Shown here piece by piece: positions 16,344 through 24,980 of a stretch of 64,000 nt of DNA. Source of the DNA: VAZQ01 sp963785745 (GTDB lineage Bacteria > Pseudomonadota > Alphaproteobacteria > Rhizobiales > Xanthobacteraceae); contig CAWAWR010000016.1 in NCBI GenBank assembly GCA_963785745.1, forward strand, positions 1-64,000, in the 5' to 3' direction. A model generated the notes under the pieces. The model was given only the letters and a program-made list of their open reading frames with translations, did not search any database and was not told where the DNA came from. Position 1 is the stretch's first letter. Every line of letters begins with the position of its first letter. The position numbers were made by a program, and so were the translations under genes.

Positions 16344-16835
16344 CTACCTGCGCGTTATGGCCACACGGATGGTCTCGTCGGGGCCGATTTCGCGGCTGTC
16401 CGCGGACGGCTGCCAGGTTGGGGCGTTGCGGAACTGCTCCGGCGTCATGTCGAGTGCGCCAACATGCGGCCCGATCAGCGCGACGAGCTCGATCGGCACC
16501 GCGACCGGGCGTTGCCACCAACCGATCCAGCCGAACCATCCGCCGTAGCGAACGATCAACTGGATTTTGCCGTCGCCGGTGCGGACCACCCGCTGGACAT
16601 AGCCCAGCGTGTTGTCGCTCCAGTCGAGCACCGGCAGTCCGATCAGGTCGCGGACCCGCGCCGGCTGCGGGAAACGCCGGCGCATTTGTTCTTCCGGCGA
16701 TAGCTGCTGTTCTTTGGCTTGCTCCGTGTTCGATGGCTGCGTCGATGCCGCCCGCGCAGGCGAATCCGCCAGGACACCGCCGATCACGAAAAGCGCGGCG
16801 GCGAGTAAAGCGGATGTGAACGGACAACGTCTCAT
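16344..16835 (-). CDS. Exported PRC-barrel-like protein
   Basis: A 163-residue protein with a clear signal peptide (SALLAAALFVIGGVLADSPARAA). The mature part contains RVRDLIGLPVLDWSDNTLGYVQRVV and IQLIVRYGGWFGW, resembling a PRC-barrel beta domain, followed by VAVPIELVALIG. PRC-barrel proteins in rhizobia are often periplasmic or membrane-associated with unclear roles. It is divergent from the cytochrome b gene at 16998, leaving 162 bases for promoters. Function unknown. Confidence 0.65.
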   Translation of the reverse strand: MRRCPFTSALLAAALFVIGGVLADSPARAASTQPSNTEQAKEQQLSPEEQMRRRFPQPARVRDLIGLPVLDWSDNTLGYVQRVVRTGDGKIQLIVRYGGWFGWIGWWQRPVAVPIELVALIGPHVGALDMTPEQFRNAPTWQPSADSREIGPDETIRVAITRR

Positions 16836-16997
16836 GTGCGTGACTTAATACGTTCGTCCAGCGAATTGGTTACGGTCGTCGTCGAATTGTTCGCCTGCAT
16901 TGTTCGCACGTGGAAGCCGAGTGCAAATGACGTTCGCGTGTTCGTCCAGGCCACCGGCGGCGCCGGCGCCCGGCAGGCCGCATAGCGGAGCAACGCC

Positions 16998-17666
16998 ATG
17001 ACCGAAGTTGTCCTGCAAGCGAAGCCGCAGCGCCTACGGCGGATGCATCCGCTTGCGGTCCGCATCATGCATTGGACCAACGCCTTTGCCATGGTCATCA
17101 TGATCGGCAGCGGCTGGAAGATCTACAACGACGAGGTGCTGTTCGGCTGGCTGCATTTCCCGGATGCCATCACCATCGGCGGTGAAGCGCAGGGCGCGCT
17201 GCAATGGCATTTCCTCGGCATGTGGATCTTCACGCTCAATCTCATCTGCTACCTCGTCTATGGCCTGGTGAGCGGCCGCTTCTGGCGAAAGCTTTTGCCG
17301 ATCTGGCCGCGCCAGGTGATCGGCGACATCCGCGCGGCGCTGAGCTTCAAGCTCAGCCACGACGACATCACCAAGTACAACGCCGTGCAGCGCGTCCTCT
17401 ATGTCGGCATCATCCTGGTCCTGATCGTCCAAGTCATCTCCGGGTTGGCGATCTGGAAGCCGGTGCAATTCCAGGAGTTGACCGCGCTGTTCTACGATTT
17501 CCAGGGCGCGCGGCTCGCGCACTTCATCTGCATGGCGCTGATCGTGCTGTTCCTTCTCGTTCACGTCCTGCTGGCGCTCGCCGTGCCGAAGACGCTCGCC
17601 GCGATGATCACCGGCGGACCGCCGGTCGACGACGATGGCCGGCAGCCGCCGACATCGGGAGGCTGA
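16998..17666 (+). CDS. Cytochrome b561-type membrane subunit
   Basis: A 222-residue four-helix membrane protein. Candidate haem-ligand histidines sit in the first helix (LAVRIMHWTNAFAM), in the second (LQWHFLGMWIFTLNLICYLVYG) and in the last (ARLAHFICMALIVLFLLVHVLLA). Transmembrane stretches are at roughly residues 20-38, 72-95, 132-150 and 175-200. It is followed one base later by the molybdopterin oxidoreductase at 17668, so the pair probably forms a membrane-anchored enzyme that exchanges electrons with the quinone pool. This pairing is common in rhizobia; the physiological substrate is unknown. Confidence 0.85.
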   Translation: MTEVVLQAKPQRLRRMHPLAVRIMHWTNAFAMVIMIGSGWKIYNDEVLFGWLHFPDAITIGGEAQGALQWHFLGMWIFTLNLICYLVYGLVSGRFWRKLLPIWPRQVIGDIRAALSFKLSHDDITKYNAVQRVLYVGIILVLIVQVISGLAIWKPVQFQELTALFYDFQGARLAHFICMALIVLFLLVHVLLALAVPKTLAAMITGGPPVDDDGRQPPTSGG

Positions 17667-17667
17667 C

Positions 17668-18459
17668 ATGACAATCCGAACGCCTTCGCAATCGATTTTC
17701 CGTCCGCTCAAGCGCGTCGACCAGAGCGTGCTGGACGAGAACCGCAAGCTGATCGAGGAGATCGACCGCCGGAAGGTCCTGCGCGGCGCGGTCAGCCTCG
17801 GCGCGCTGTCGATGCTCACCGGCTGCAACGTCACCGACCGCAGCGCGGTGCAGAGCGTGTTGCGGGCGGTTTCCGAATGGAACGACGGCGTGCAGGCGTT
17901 CCTGTTCAATCCCAACAAGCTCGCGCCGACCTATAGCGAGGCGCAGGTGCTGCGGCCGCCGCGCTACAACGCCTATTACGAGATCGATGAGGTGAAGCCG
18001 GTCGACGCGGCGAACTGGAAGCTCGAGCTCTCAGGGCTCATCGGCGACAAGCGGCCCTGGACGGCGCAGCAGATTTTCGCGCTGCCGGAACAGGAATGGA
18101 TCGTGCGTCACATCTGCGTCGAGGGCTGGGACTATATCGGCCAGTGGTCGGGCCCGAACCTCAAGCAGTTCCTCGAACGCGTCGGCGCCGACCTCAGCGC
18201 CAAATACGTGATGTTCCGTTGCGCCGACGACTATTCCGGCTCGATCGACATGGCGACGGCGCTGCATCCGCAGACCATCCTCGCGACCAAATATGCCAAG
18301 GAGCCGATCACCGATCCGTTCGGCTTTCCGCTGCGGCTGCGCACCGCGACCAAGCTCGGCTTCAAGAACCCGAAATGGATCACCTCGATCGAGGTCACCA
18401 ATACCTATCCGGGCGGTTATTGGGAGGATCGCGGCTTCAACTGGCACTCCGGGCTTTAG
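17668..18459 (+). CDS. Molybdopterin-dependent oxidoreductase (sulfite-oxidase fold), Tat lipoprotein
   Basis: A 263-residue protein. The signal has a twin-arginine motif (DRRKVLRGAVSLGALSM) ending in a lipobox-like LTGC, so it is probably a Tat-exported lipoprotein. The catalytic domain shows RHICVEGWDYIGQWSG, in which the Cys would ligate molybdenum, followed by CADDYSGSIDM and GFPLRLRTATKLGFKN. GGAGG precedes ATG 17668. Electrons likely pass to the cytochrome b encoded immediately upstream. Related YedY/MsrP enzymes reduce methionine sulfoxide, and sulfite oxidases oxidise sulfite; neither can be assigned here. Confidence 0.85.
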   Translation: MTIRTPSQSIFRPLKRVDQSVLDENRKLIEEIDRRKVLRGAVSLGALSMLTGCNVTDRSAVQSVLRAVSEWNDGVQAFLFNPNKLAPTYSEAQVLRPPRYNAYYEIDEVKPVDAANWKLELSGLIGDKRPWTAQQIFALPEQEWIVRHICVEGWDYIGQWSGPNLKQFLERVGADLSAKYVMFRCADDYSGSIDMATALHPQTILATKYAKEPITDPFGFPLRLRTATKLGFKNPKWITSIEVTNTYPGGYWEDRGFNWHSGL

Positions 18460-18469
18460 CCGGTCGCGA

Positions 18470-20455
18470 CTACCGCGCCGCCACCGCGACTTCCCCGGCG
18501 ACGTAGATCCGCCAGCCTCGCGCGCTGGTCTCGACCAGCCGCCAGTGCTGGCTGGTGGCGAAGGGATCGCGGGTCCATGCGCCGTCGAGCGCCGTCACCA
18601 CCACGACCTTGCAGCCATATTTGGCCGCGAGGTCGCGCAGATCGTCAGGCCAGCCGTCGCCGGAAAAGACGCGATTGAACTGCGCGTCGATCGCCTGCAG
18701 CCGCTGGCGCGGCAGGGGGATGAACGGCAGCGCGAGGTCGTACCCGGCGTAGCAGGAGCGCCGGTTCGAGAGGAGCGCCCAGGAAATATTGACCGGCCAC
18801 GGCGTCATCGACTCCAGAAACATCGGATTGTTGCCGACGCGGTCGGCCGGGCCGGCGTAGCGGCGCACCGCCGCCCACATCTCCGGCGTGGCGGCGAATG
18901 CTTCGCCGGCAGGGTCGCGCGTGCCGAAGATGTCGTAGTTGAGGATGCTGATGCCGCTCGGCAGCGCCAGCACGATGGCGACGAAGCCCGCCACGGCGAG
19001 CCGGACCCGCGTCTTGATCCATTGCGAGAGGCCGGCGACCGCAAACACGGTCAGCACGAAGCAGGCGGGCAGCACCGCGCGCCATCCGAGATCGTTGTTG
19101 CCGCCGACGGTGCTGACCATAAGCCACGCCACCGCCAGGCTGGCGCCGGTGAGATGGATGAGGATGGTCGCGACCCGCTTGCGCGCGGGCTCGAGGTCCT
19201 TCGTGAGGTGCAGCATGGCATAGGCGCCGGTGAGGTAGATCGCGGGCAGCTCGATCACCAGCAGGATGACCCAGAAGGCGGGCATGTCGAGAAACTGCCG
19301 CAACATCGGCGGGAAGGCTTCACCCATCACCTCATAGGTCTGCAACGCCACCGGCGATCCGCCGCCGCGCGTCCCCATGGCGGCCAGTTGATCGTAGAGG
19401 ATGGGCGCGGCGAGCACGGCGGCGCCAATCGCGGCGATAGCGAAACGTCCGAGCAGGGGCAGGCGCTGCTGCGGCTCCGCGTTCGCGAGTGTCACGCCGC
19501 CGATCCAGATCGCGGCGACCGCGAAGGTCACGCCGCCGACCCAGGTCGAGCTGGTGGCGCCGGCGACCACGACCAGGACGAAAGCCGCGAGCAGGGCGAG
19601 GCTTTCCCGCCGCACCAGTTCCGACAGCAGCAGCATCGCCAGCACCACGCAGGACGCCGACGCGAGGTGCTGCGGCACCCAGGCTGACTGGAACAGCCAG
19701 CCGGCGAACCCGGTCGCCGGCATGATCGCGGAATCGATGCCTGGAATATAAGCGAGCAGCGGTCGCAGCGATCCCGTCGTGCAGATCAGCAGGACCAGCA
19801 GCGCCGCGATCTTGCGGCCGCTGATCCAGGTCGCAAGACCGATCATCAGCATCAAGGATGTGAAGGCGCTGAACCAGGTCAGCGCGGCATCCGCTTCCCA
19901 GCCGCTGATTCCCACGAGCAATGCAATTTCAGCCGCGCTGAAGTGAAAGAGATAGTAGTAGACGAGCCGCGACGGCTGACCCGCTTCGCCGAAAAACGGA
20001 TTTCCCGGTGGGAGTCCGAGCCGGATCATCTCGTCGACCATCGCGACCTTGGCATGATCGAAGATCGGCCCGGACAGGACGACGGCGCCGTCGGCGAATT
20101 TCGGCAGGATGGCGGCGGCAGGGCCGAGCGCCAGGACCAAGGCGCCGAGCCACGCCCAAGCCGGCACGGCAATCGCATCCTTATCTTGCTCGAGCGAGGC
20201 CGGCTGCCGCCAGAGTGCATAGGCGCCGGCGGCGAGCGAGAGCACCGTGACGATTGCGACGGTTGTGCGGTTGAAGCCGATCAGCATGAACAGTGGCAGC
20301 GTGGCCGCGCTGTGGACCGCCCAGCCGAGAATCGGCGCGGCCGGCCACATCAGCGTGCGCGCCGGCAGCACCGCGCGCGCGACTGCCAGACCGACACTGG
20401 TCCACAGGATCAGGGCGGCGGCTGCGCCGAGAATGACGTTGGTCGTCGATGCCAT
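18470..20455 (-). CDS. Large polytopic membrane protein, GT-C/YYY-like
   Basis: A 661-residue protein with about 12-14 hydrophobic segments over residues 1-500 and a soluble C-terminal part. SRLVYYYLFHFSAAEIALL recalls the YYY motif of GT-C-like membrane proteins, and the loop DGAVVLSGPIFDHAKVAMVDE before it would face the periplasm. The C-terminal section (TPEMWAAVRRYAGPADRVGNN) is soluble and may bind a substrate. It reads divergently from a glycosyltransferase / radical SAM / glycosyltransferase operon, which supports a role in lipid-linked sugar or envelope assembly, but this is inference. No close family is recognised. Confidence 0.7.
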   Translation of the reverse strand: MASTTNVILGAAAALILWTSVGLAVARAVLPARTLMWPAAPILGWAVHSAATLPLFMLIGFNRTTVAIVTVLSLAAGAYALWRQPASLEQDKDAIAVPAWAWLGALVLALGPAAAILPKFADGAVVLSGPIFDHAKVAMVDEMIRLGLPPGNPFFGEAGQPSRLVYYYLFHFSAAEIALLVGISGWEADAALTWFSAFTSLMLMIGLATWISGRKIAALLVLLICTTGSLRPLLAYIPGIDSAIMPATGFAGWLFQSAWVPQHLASASCVVLAMLLLSELVRRESLALLAAFVLVVVAGATSSTWVGGVTFAVAAIWIGGVTLANAEPQQRLPLLGRFAIAAIGAAVLAAPILYDQLAAMGTRGGGSPVALQTYEVMGEAFPPMLRQFLDMPAFWVILLVIELPAIYLTGAYAMLHLTKDLEPARKRVATILIHLTGASLAVAWLMVSTVGGNNDLGWRAVLPACFVLTVFAVAGLSQWIKTRVRLAVAGFVAIVLALPSGISILNYDIFGTRDPAGEAFAATPEMWAAVRRYAGPADRVGNNPMFLESMTPWPVNISWALLSNRRSCYAGYDLALPFIPLPRQRLQAIDAQFNRVFSGDGWPDDLRDLAAKYGCKVVVVTALDGAWTRDPFATSQHWRLVETSARGWRIYVAGEVAVAAR

Positions 20456-20635
20456 CAGGGTTCGGGATCAGGGGTTAGCGGAACACGAAAGAGCGGCATT
20501 CCGCCCGGCGACACAGGGTTGGCGTCATCACGACCGAGTGATGCCACAGAACAGTCAAGAGACAAACGGGACCGCTCAATTTCCTTTGAACCAGAGTTGA
20601 TCGGACGCGTTGGGGGAGTGGTGCACACTCATCCC

Positions 20636-21439
20636 ATGGCTGGAACGGATCGATCGAAGACGATGCCGGATGTCGGGGAGCGCCGCTCCTGCGGCATTGC
20701 GGTGATGGCGAAGGCCTCGGTTCCGGGCCGCACCAAGACCCGCCTGACCCCGCCGCTCACCGCGACCGAAGCCGCCGCCTGTAATACCGCCTTCCTCAAG
20801 GATGTGTCCGCAAACCTCCTGGCTGCGAGCGGACACGCCGCCATTCACGGCTACATGGCCTATGGGCCGCCCGGGTCGCAACAGTTCTTTATCGACAATC
20901 TCCCGCGCGAGATCGGCCTGATCGAATCATGGCTGCCCAATTTCGGCGATTGTCTGTTCAAGGCGATCGGCGGCCTGTTCGCCGCCGGTCACAACTCCGC
21001 GGTGGTGCTCAATTCCGACAGCCCCACCTTGCCGACGGCGCTGCTGGTCGAGACCGCCGAGGTGCTCGGCCGGCCGGGCGACCGCGCCGTGCTCGGTCCC
21101 TCGACCGACGGCGGGTATTACCTTCTGGGCATCAAGCAGGCGCACCGGCGGCTCTTTGACGATATCGACTGGAGCACCGAGCGCGTGGCGCAGCAGACGC
21201 TGGAGCGCGCCCGCGAGATCGGCCTCGACGTGCATCGTCTGCCCGCGTGGTATGACGTTGATGATTCGCAGGCGCTGCGCCAGCTACATGCGGAATTGTT
21301 CGAAGGCGGCTCGCTCGATCCGGCGCTGACGCCGTTCGGCGCGCCCAACACGGCCGCCTTGATGGACGATCTGCTGACGACCGCCGATCTTCGCACCCGG
21401 CTCGGGCTGTCGCGCAAGGCGGAAAGGCTCGCGTCATGA
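20636..21439 (+). CDS. TIGR04282/DUF2064-type glycosyltransferase (rSAM/selenodomain-associated transferase 1 family)
   Basis: A 267-residue protein. Family motifs are GIAVMAKASVPGRTKTRL near residue 20, the nucleotide-sugar strand VVLNSDSPTLP, and LGPSTDGGYYLLGIKQ. These proteins resemble small GT-A nucleotidyl/sugar transferases and are named for their neighbourhood with radical-SAM/selenodomain genes. ATG 20636 was chosen because it starts just before the conserved domain; the frame is open far upstream over antisense sequence. The stop overlaps the radical-SAM start (ATGA). The sugar donor and acceptor are unknown. Confidence 0.82.
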   Translation: MAGTDRSKTMPDVGERRSCGIAVMAKASVPGRTKTRLTPPLTATEAAACNTAFLKDVSANLLAASGHAAIHGYMAYGPPGSQQFFIDNLPREIGLIESWLPNFGDCLFKAIGGLFAAGHNSAVVLNSDSPTLPTALLVETAEVLGRPGDRAVLGPSTDGGYYLLGIKQAHRRLFDDIDWSTERVAQQTLERAREIGLDVHRLPAWYDVDDSQALRQLHAELFEGGSLDPALTPFGAPNTAALMDDLLTTADLRTRLGLSRKAERLAS

Positions 21440-22503
21440 CCGAAATCGCCGCCGGGCAGACGGTCGATCCGCGGCGCTATTTCGAGAGCGTCGATGCCAG
21501 GCGCAGCCAGAAGGCGGAGCGGTTGCCGGTCTGCGTCTATCTCGAGACCACCAACCGCTGCAATCTCCTGTGCACGACCTGTCCGCGCACCTATGCCGAG
21601 CTCGAGCCGCCGGCGGACATGAGCTGGGCCTTGTTCACCTCCATCGTCGACCAGATCCCCAATCTCGAGCGCGCCGTGCTGCACGGCGTCGGCGAGCCGA
21701 TGCTGGTGAAGAACCTGCCGAAGATGGTGCGCTACCTGAAGGACCGCGGCACTTATGTGCTGTTCAACACCAACGGCACGGTGCTCAACGACAGGAACGG
21801 CCGCGCTTTGATCGACGCCGGCCTCGACGAGCTGCGCGTCTCGCTCGACGCCTCCAACGCCGCATCGTTCCTCGCCATCCGCGGCGCCGATTTCTTCAAC
21901 CGCATCCTGCGCAATGTGCGCCGCTTCCGCGAGCTGCAGGTGCGCGAGGGGCACGAGCGTCCGCGCGTCTCGGCCTGGCTCACCGGCCTCAAGGAGACGA
22001 TCGCCGATCTGCCGGCGTTCGTGCGGGTCGCCGCCGACATCGGGGTCAAGGAGGTCTACCTCCAGCGTCTCGTCTATTTCGAAAGCGACTCGATCGGCAA
22101 TGCGCGTCCCGACCAGGCCTTGTTCGAAAAGATGACGGCCGATGAGGCGGTCTATATCGACGAGGCCGCAGCGCTGGCGCGCTCACTCGGCATTGCGTTC
22201 AGCGCCTCCGGCGCCGCCTCCGAACCGGGCATGAGCCTGACGCGAACCGGCGACGGCTCGCCCTGGTCGCTATGCCGGCGGCCGTGGTCGGTGATGTATT
22301 TCACCGCCAATGGCCGCGCGCTGCCGTGCTGCATCGCGCCGTTCTCGCAGCGCGGCTACGAGAACTACACGCTGGGCGACGCCACCCAGCAGACCTTGCG
22401 CGAGATCTGGGACGGGCCCGGCTATGCCTCGTTCCGCGAAGCGCTATTATCCGAGCAGCCGCCAACGGCCTGCGCCAATTGCGGCCTGCGCTGGAGTTTG
22501 TGA
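21436..22503 (+). CDS. Radical SAM / SPASM-domain enzyme
   Basis: A 355-residue protein. The radical-SAM cluster motif is CNLLCTTC (CxxxCxxC) in ETTNRCNLLCTTCPRTY, followed by HGVGEPMLVKNL and FNTNGTVLND, and a beta-barrel core to about residue 230. The C-terminal SPASM-like region has CRRPW, GRALPCCIAPF and CANCGLRW, so auxiliary cluster(s) are probable. ATGA overlap ties it to the transferase upstream, and a glycosyltransferase starts one base after its stop. Radical-SAM enzymes with such neighbours modify sugars, lipids or peptides; no ribosomal precursor peptide is obvious next to it. Confidence 0.85.
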   Translation: MTEIAAGQTVDPRRYFESVDARRSQKAERLPVCVYLETTNRCNLLCTTCPRTYAELEPPADMSWALFTSIVDQIPNLERAVLHGVGEPMLVKNLPKMVRYLKDRGTYVLFNTNGTVLNDRNGRALIDAGLDELRVSLDASNAASFLAIRGADFFNRILRNVRRFRELQVREGHERPRVSAWLTGLKETIADLPAFVRVAADIGVKEVYLQRLVYFESDSIGNARPDQALFEKMTADEAVYIDEAAALARSLGIAFSASGAASEPGMSLTRTGDGSPWSLCRRPWSVMYFTANGRALPCCIAPFSQRGYENYTLGDATQQTLREIWDGPGYASFREALLSEQPPTACANCGLRWSL

Positions 22504-22504
22504 T

Positions 22505-23209
22505 ATGCGGGCCGCCGTCGCCATTCCTACGCTGAACGAGGAGGACTCGATCGCCGACGTCGTGCGCTCGATTCCGCGCGAGGTGGTGGACCAGGTGATC
22601 GTCGCGGACGGCGGCAGTACGGATCGGACCCGCGAGGAAGCGCACGGGGCCGGCGCCGAGGTGATCAACGCCGGGCGCGGCTACGGCCGCGCCTGCCTGA
22701 TGGCGACCGTCAATGCGGTCGACGCCGACATCATGGTGTTCATGGACGGCGACGGCGCCGACGACCCGGCGAGCATCGCGGCGCTTATCGCGCCGATCCG
22801 GTCGGGCGACTACGATTTCGTGATCGGCTCGCGCGTGCGCGGCGAGCGCGAGCCCGGCAGCATCGCCTGGCACCAGATCGGCGCCGGGCTTGCCGCCGGG
22901 TACGGGATGCGGCTGCTCTACGGCGTGCGCTACACCGACATGTGCGCGTTCCGCGCCATCCGCCGCGACGCGCTGCTGGCGCTCGACATGCACGAGATGA
23001 CCTACGGCTGGAACATCGAGATGCAGATGCGGGCGGCGAGGGCGGGGCTGCGCATCCTCGAAATTCCGGTTCCTTATCGCTGCCGCAGCGGCGGGAGCTC
23101 GAAGGTCGCCGGCAGCCTCTCGGGCACGCTCCGCGCCGGCGCGCGGATCGTCGCGACGTTCGTGCGCGTCTCCAGTCAGCGGCCGGCGGACGGCGCCCGG
23201 CCGGGCTAA
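22505..23209 (+). CDS. Family 2 glycosyltransferase (DPM1-like)
   Basis: A 234-residue GT-A enzyme without a membrane segment. Motifs: VAIPTLNEEDSIADVV at the N-terminus, VIVADGGSTDRT, and MDGDGADDP, the DxD-type metal/nucleotide site. GSRVRGEREPGSI follows, then YGWNIEMQMRAARAGLRI and IPVPYRCRSGGSSKV. It resembles dolichyl- or undecaprenyl-phosphate sugar synthases. It starts one base after the radical-SAM stop, making a three-gene transcript. With the transferase at 20636 it suggests a lipid-linked glycan or glycolipid product. Confidence 0.87.
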   Translation: MRAAVAIPTLNEEDSIADVVRSIPREVVDQVIVADGGSTDRTREEAHGAGAEVINAGRGYGRACLMATVNAVDADIMVFMDGDGADDPASIAALIAPIRSGDYDFVIGSRVRGEREPGSIAWHQIGAGLAAGYGMRLLYGVRYTDMCAFRAIRRDALLALDMHEMTYGWNIEMQMRAARAGLRILEIPVPYRCRSGGSSKVAGSLSGTLRAGARIVATFVRVSSQRPADGARPG

Positions 23210-23218
23210 AGCTCGGTT

Positions 23219-24205
23219 TTACGCTCGCCGCGCGCCTGCCATCCGCGACACTGCTTCGATGATCGCCTTCGGGTCGGCGACGCCCTTGCCGGCGATGTCG
23301 TGGGCGCTGCCGTGCGCGACCGAGGAGAACAGGATCGGCGTGCCGATGGCGAGTGCCGCCGCGGCGTTCTCCGCCAGCAGTTTCGCGGCAATGTGTCCCT
23401 GGTCGTGCAGCATGACCACGAAGGCGTCGAAGCCTTGCATATGAAACATGGTGTCGGCGCCAAACGGGCCGGCGACGGCGACACCGTCGGCCACCGCCGC
23501 ATCAATGGCGGGGTTGATGATCTCGATCTCCTCGCGGCCGAACAGGCCGCCTTCGCCGGCATGGGGGTTCAAGCCGCTGACCGCAATCCTCGGTGCGGCA
23601 ATGCCCATGCGTTGCAGCGTGCGGGCGGTCTCATTGATGACACGGGTGACACGCTGGCGCGTGATCGCCTGGAGCGCCTGACGGACGCTTTGGTGCAAGG
23701 TCGCATGGGAAATTCTGGTGCTGCCAAAGCACAGCATCATGAAGACGTCGTCTTCGGGCGTTCCGGTCTCGCGCGCCACGAACGAAGGATGGCCGTTGAA
23801 TGGAATACCGGCGAGCGCGATCGAAGTTTCGTTCTGCGGGGCGGCGACGACGGCAGTGACCTGCCCGGCGAGGGCGGCTTTCACCGCGGCGCCGCAGAAT
23901 GCGAGCGACGCTCGTCCTGCTGCGGCGCTCACCTTGCCGAGGGCGATGCCTTCCTTTTGCGGGCAGTCCAGAACGGCGAGCTGATATCCGGTTTCTCCGG
24001 CGTCTTCGACGTGCCCGACCGGCTGCAGGTCGACCCTGATTCCGCAGGCGTCGGCGTGCGATCTCAGGATCTTCGCATCGCTCACCAGGATCGGGCGGCA
24101 GGCGGCCCGCACCGCCGGGTTGAGCGCGGCCTTCAGGCTGATCTCAGGCCCGATGCCCGCCGGGTCCCCGGTCGCGATCGCAATGATCGGTTTGTCGGAT
24201 GCCAT
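23219..24205 (-). CDS. PdxA-family 4-hydroxythreonine-4-phosphate dehydrogenase-like protein
   Basis: A 328-residue PdxA homologue. Matching motifs are GDPAGIGPEISLKA, the metal-site segments ATLHQSVRQALQ and SGLNPHAGEGGLFG, GPFGADTMFH and VVMLHDQGHIAAKLL. The usual PdxA motif GHTE(F/Y)LA is changed to GHPSFVARETG. This change is seen in PdxA2-type relatives found in catabolic clusters, and such enzymes act on dihydrodiols or hydroxyacids rather than in vitamin B6 synthesis. It is a single gene between convergent and divergent neighbours, so context does not decide. It is left without a gene symbol for this reason. Confidence 0.8.
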   Translation of the reverse strand: MASDKPIIAIATGDPAGIGPEISLKAALNPAVRAACRPILVSDAKILRSHADACGIRVDLQPVGHVEDAGETGYQLAVLDCPQKEGIALGKVSAAAGRASLAFCGAAVKAALAGQVTAVVAAPQNETSIALAGIPFNGHPSFVARETGTPEDDVFMMLCFGSTRISHATLHQSVRQALQAITRQRVTRVINETARTLQRMGIAAPRIAVSGLNPHAGEGGLFGREEIEIINPAIDAAVADGVAVAGPFGADTMFHMQGFDAFVVMLHDQGHIAAKLLAENAAAALAIGTPILFSSVAHGSAHDIAGKGVADPKAIIEAVSRMAGARRA

Positions 24206-24245
24206 GGCGTATTCTATGGTCCGGAATCAGCGGACGCCATTGGCT

Positions 24246-24273
24246 GGGCGTCGACTTGGGGCGTCGACTTGGG
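24246..24273. repeat. 13-bp perfect tandem duplication upstream of gene 24301
   Basis: Two abutting copies of GGCGTCGACTTGG, with matching flanking bases on both sides (28 bases in total), lie in the 95-base divergent gap between the pdxA-like gene and the gene at 24301. Each copy contains the palindrome GTCGAC. They may be a recent slip duplication or a paired binding site. Confidence 0.8.
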
Positions 24274-24300
24274 ACCACGGCAGGATAGAGCAGGGCGCGC

Positions 24301-24969
24301 TTGAACAAGACTGGTTCCTCTCCGCTCGCTGCCTTCACTCCCGCCGAGCGCCGCCTGATCCGGCGCCTGCGCACGCCGGACGCGGTGCAGCGCTATCTCA
24401 GCCGTCTGCCCTACAACACCGAAAAGCGCGGCGGGACGCTGCGAAGCTTCCGGCAGGTCGTCCGGCGTGGCACGGCGCATTGTCTCGAAGCGGCGCTGTT
24501 CGCCGCCTGCGTGCTGGAGCAGCACGGCTATCCGCCGCTGCTGCTGACCCTCGAGTCGGTCGACGGCCTCGACCATGTGCTCTTTCTCTACCGCAAGGGC
24601 GGACGCTGGGGCACGGTGGCGCGCTCGCGCGATCCCGGCCTGCACGGTCGCAAGCCGGTGTTCCGGACGCTGCGTGCGCTGACCATGAGCTATTTCGACG
24701 CCTATATCGATCCGACCGGCTGCATCGAAGGCTATGCGTCGTTCGACCTGAAGACACTCGGGCGCTACGACTGGCGGTTCGCGCCCAAAAACATGTGGGC
24801 GCTCGAGCGCGCGCTGATCGATCACCCGCACCGTCGCATCAAGTCGTCGCGCCAGCGCGTCGCGCGCATGCGGGCGCGCTATCTGGCCTATCGCGAGAAA
24901 TACGGGAAGAAGCCGCTGTTCTATGCCGGCCGTAACGCGTGGACGGAGCTTCCGAAGGAATTTCTCTAG
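24301..24969 (+). CDS. Transglutaminase-like cysteine-peptidase-fold protein (hypothetical)
   Basis: A 222-residue protein without signal peptide. GTAHCLEAALFAACVLEQHG supplies a Cys at about 61, DHVLFLYRKGG a His at 92, and RSRDPGLHG an Asp at 111. Order and spacing match the Cys-His-Asp triad of transglutaminase-like enzymes. The C-terminal third is basic (RQRVARMRARYLAYREKYGKK). The start is a TTG with only a weak AGAGCAGGG upstream; a different start is possible. Neighbours give no clue. Catalysis is inference from triad geometry only. Confidence 0.65.
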   Translation: MNKTGSSPLAAFTPAERRLIRRLRTPDAVQRYLSRLPYNTEKRGGTLRSFRQVVRRGTAHCLEAALFAACVLEQHGYPPLLLTLESVDGLDHVLFLYRKGGRWGTVARSRDPGLHGRKPVFRTLRALTMSYFDAYIDPTGCIEGYASFDLKTLGRYDWRFAPKNMWALERALIDHPHRRIKSSRQRVARMRARYLAYREKYGKKPLFYAGRNAWTELPKEFL

Positions 24970-24980
24970 CGCCGCCGCGG

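Noticed and set aside
23219..24205. Calling this gene pdxA of vitamin B6 synthesis
   Set aside because: The GHTE(F/Y)LA motif is changed to GHPSFVA and no B6 genes are near; a catabolic PdxA2-like role is equally possible.
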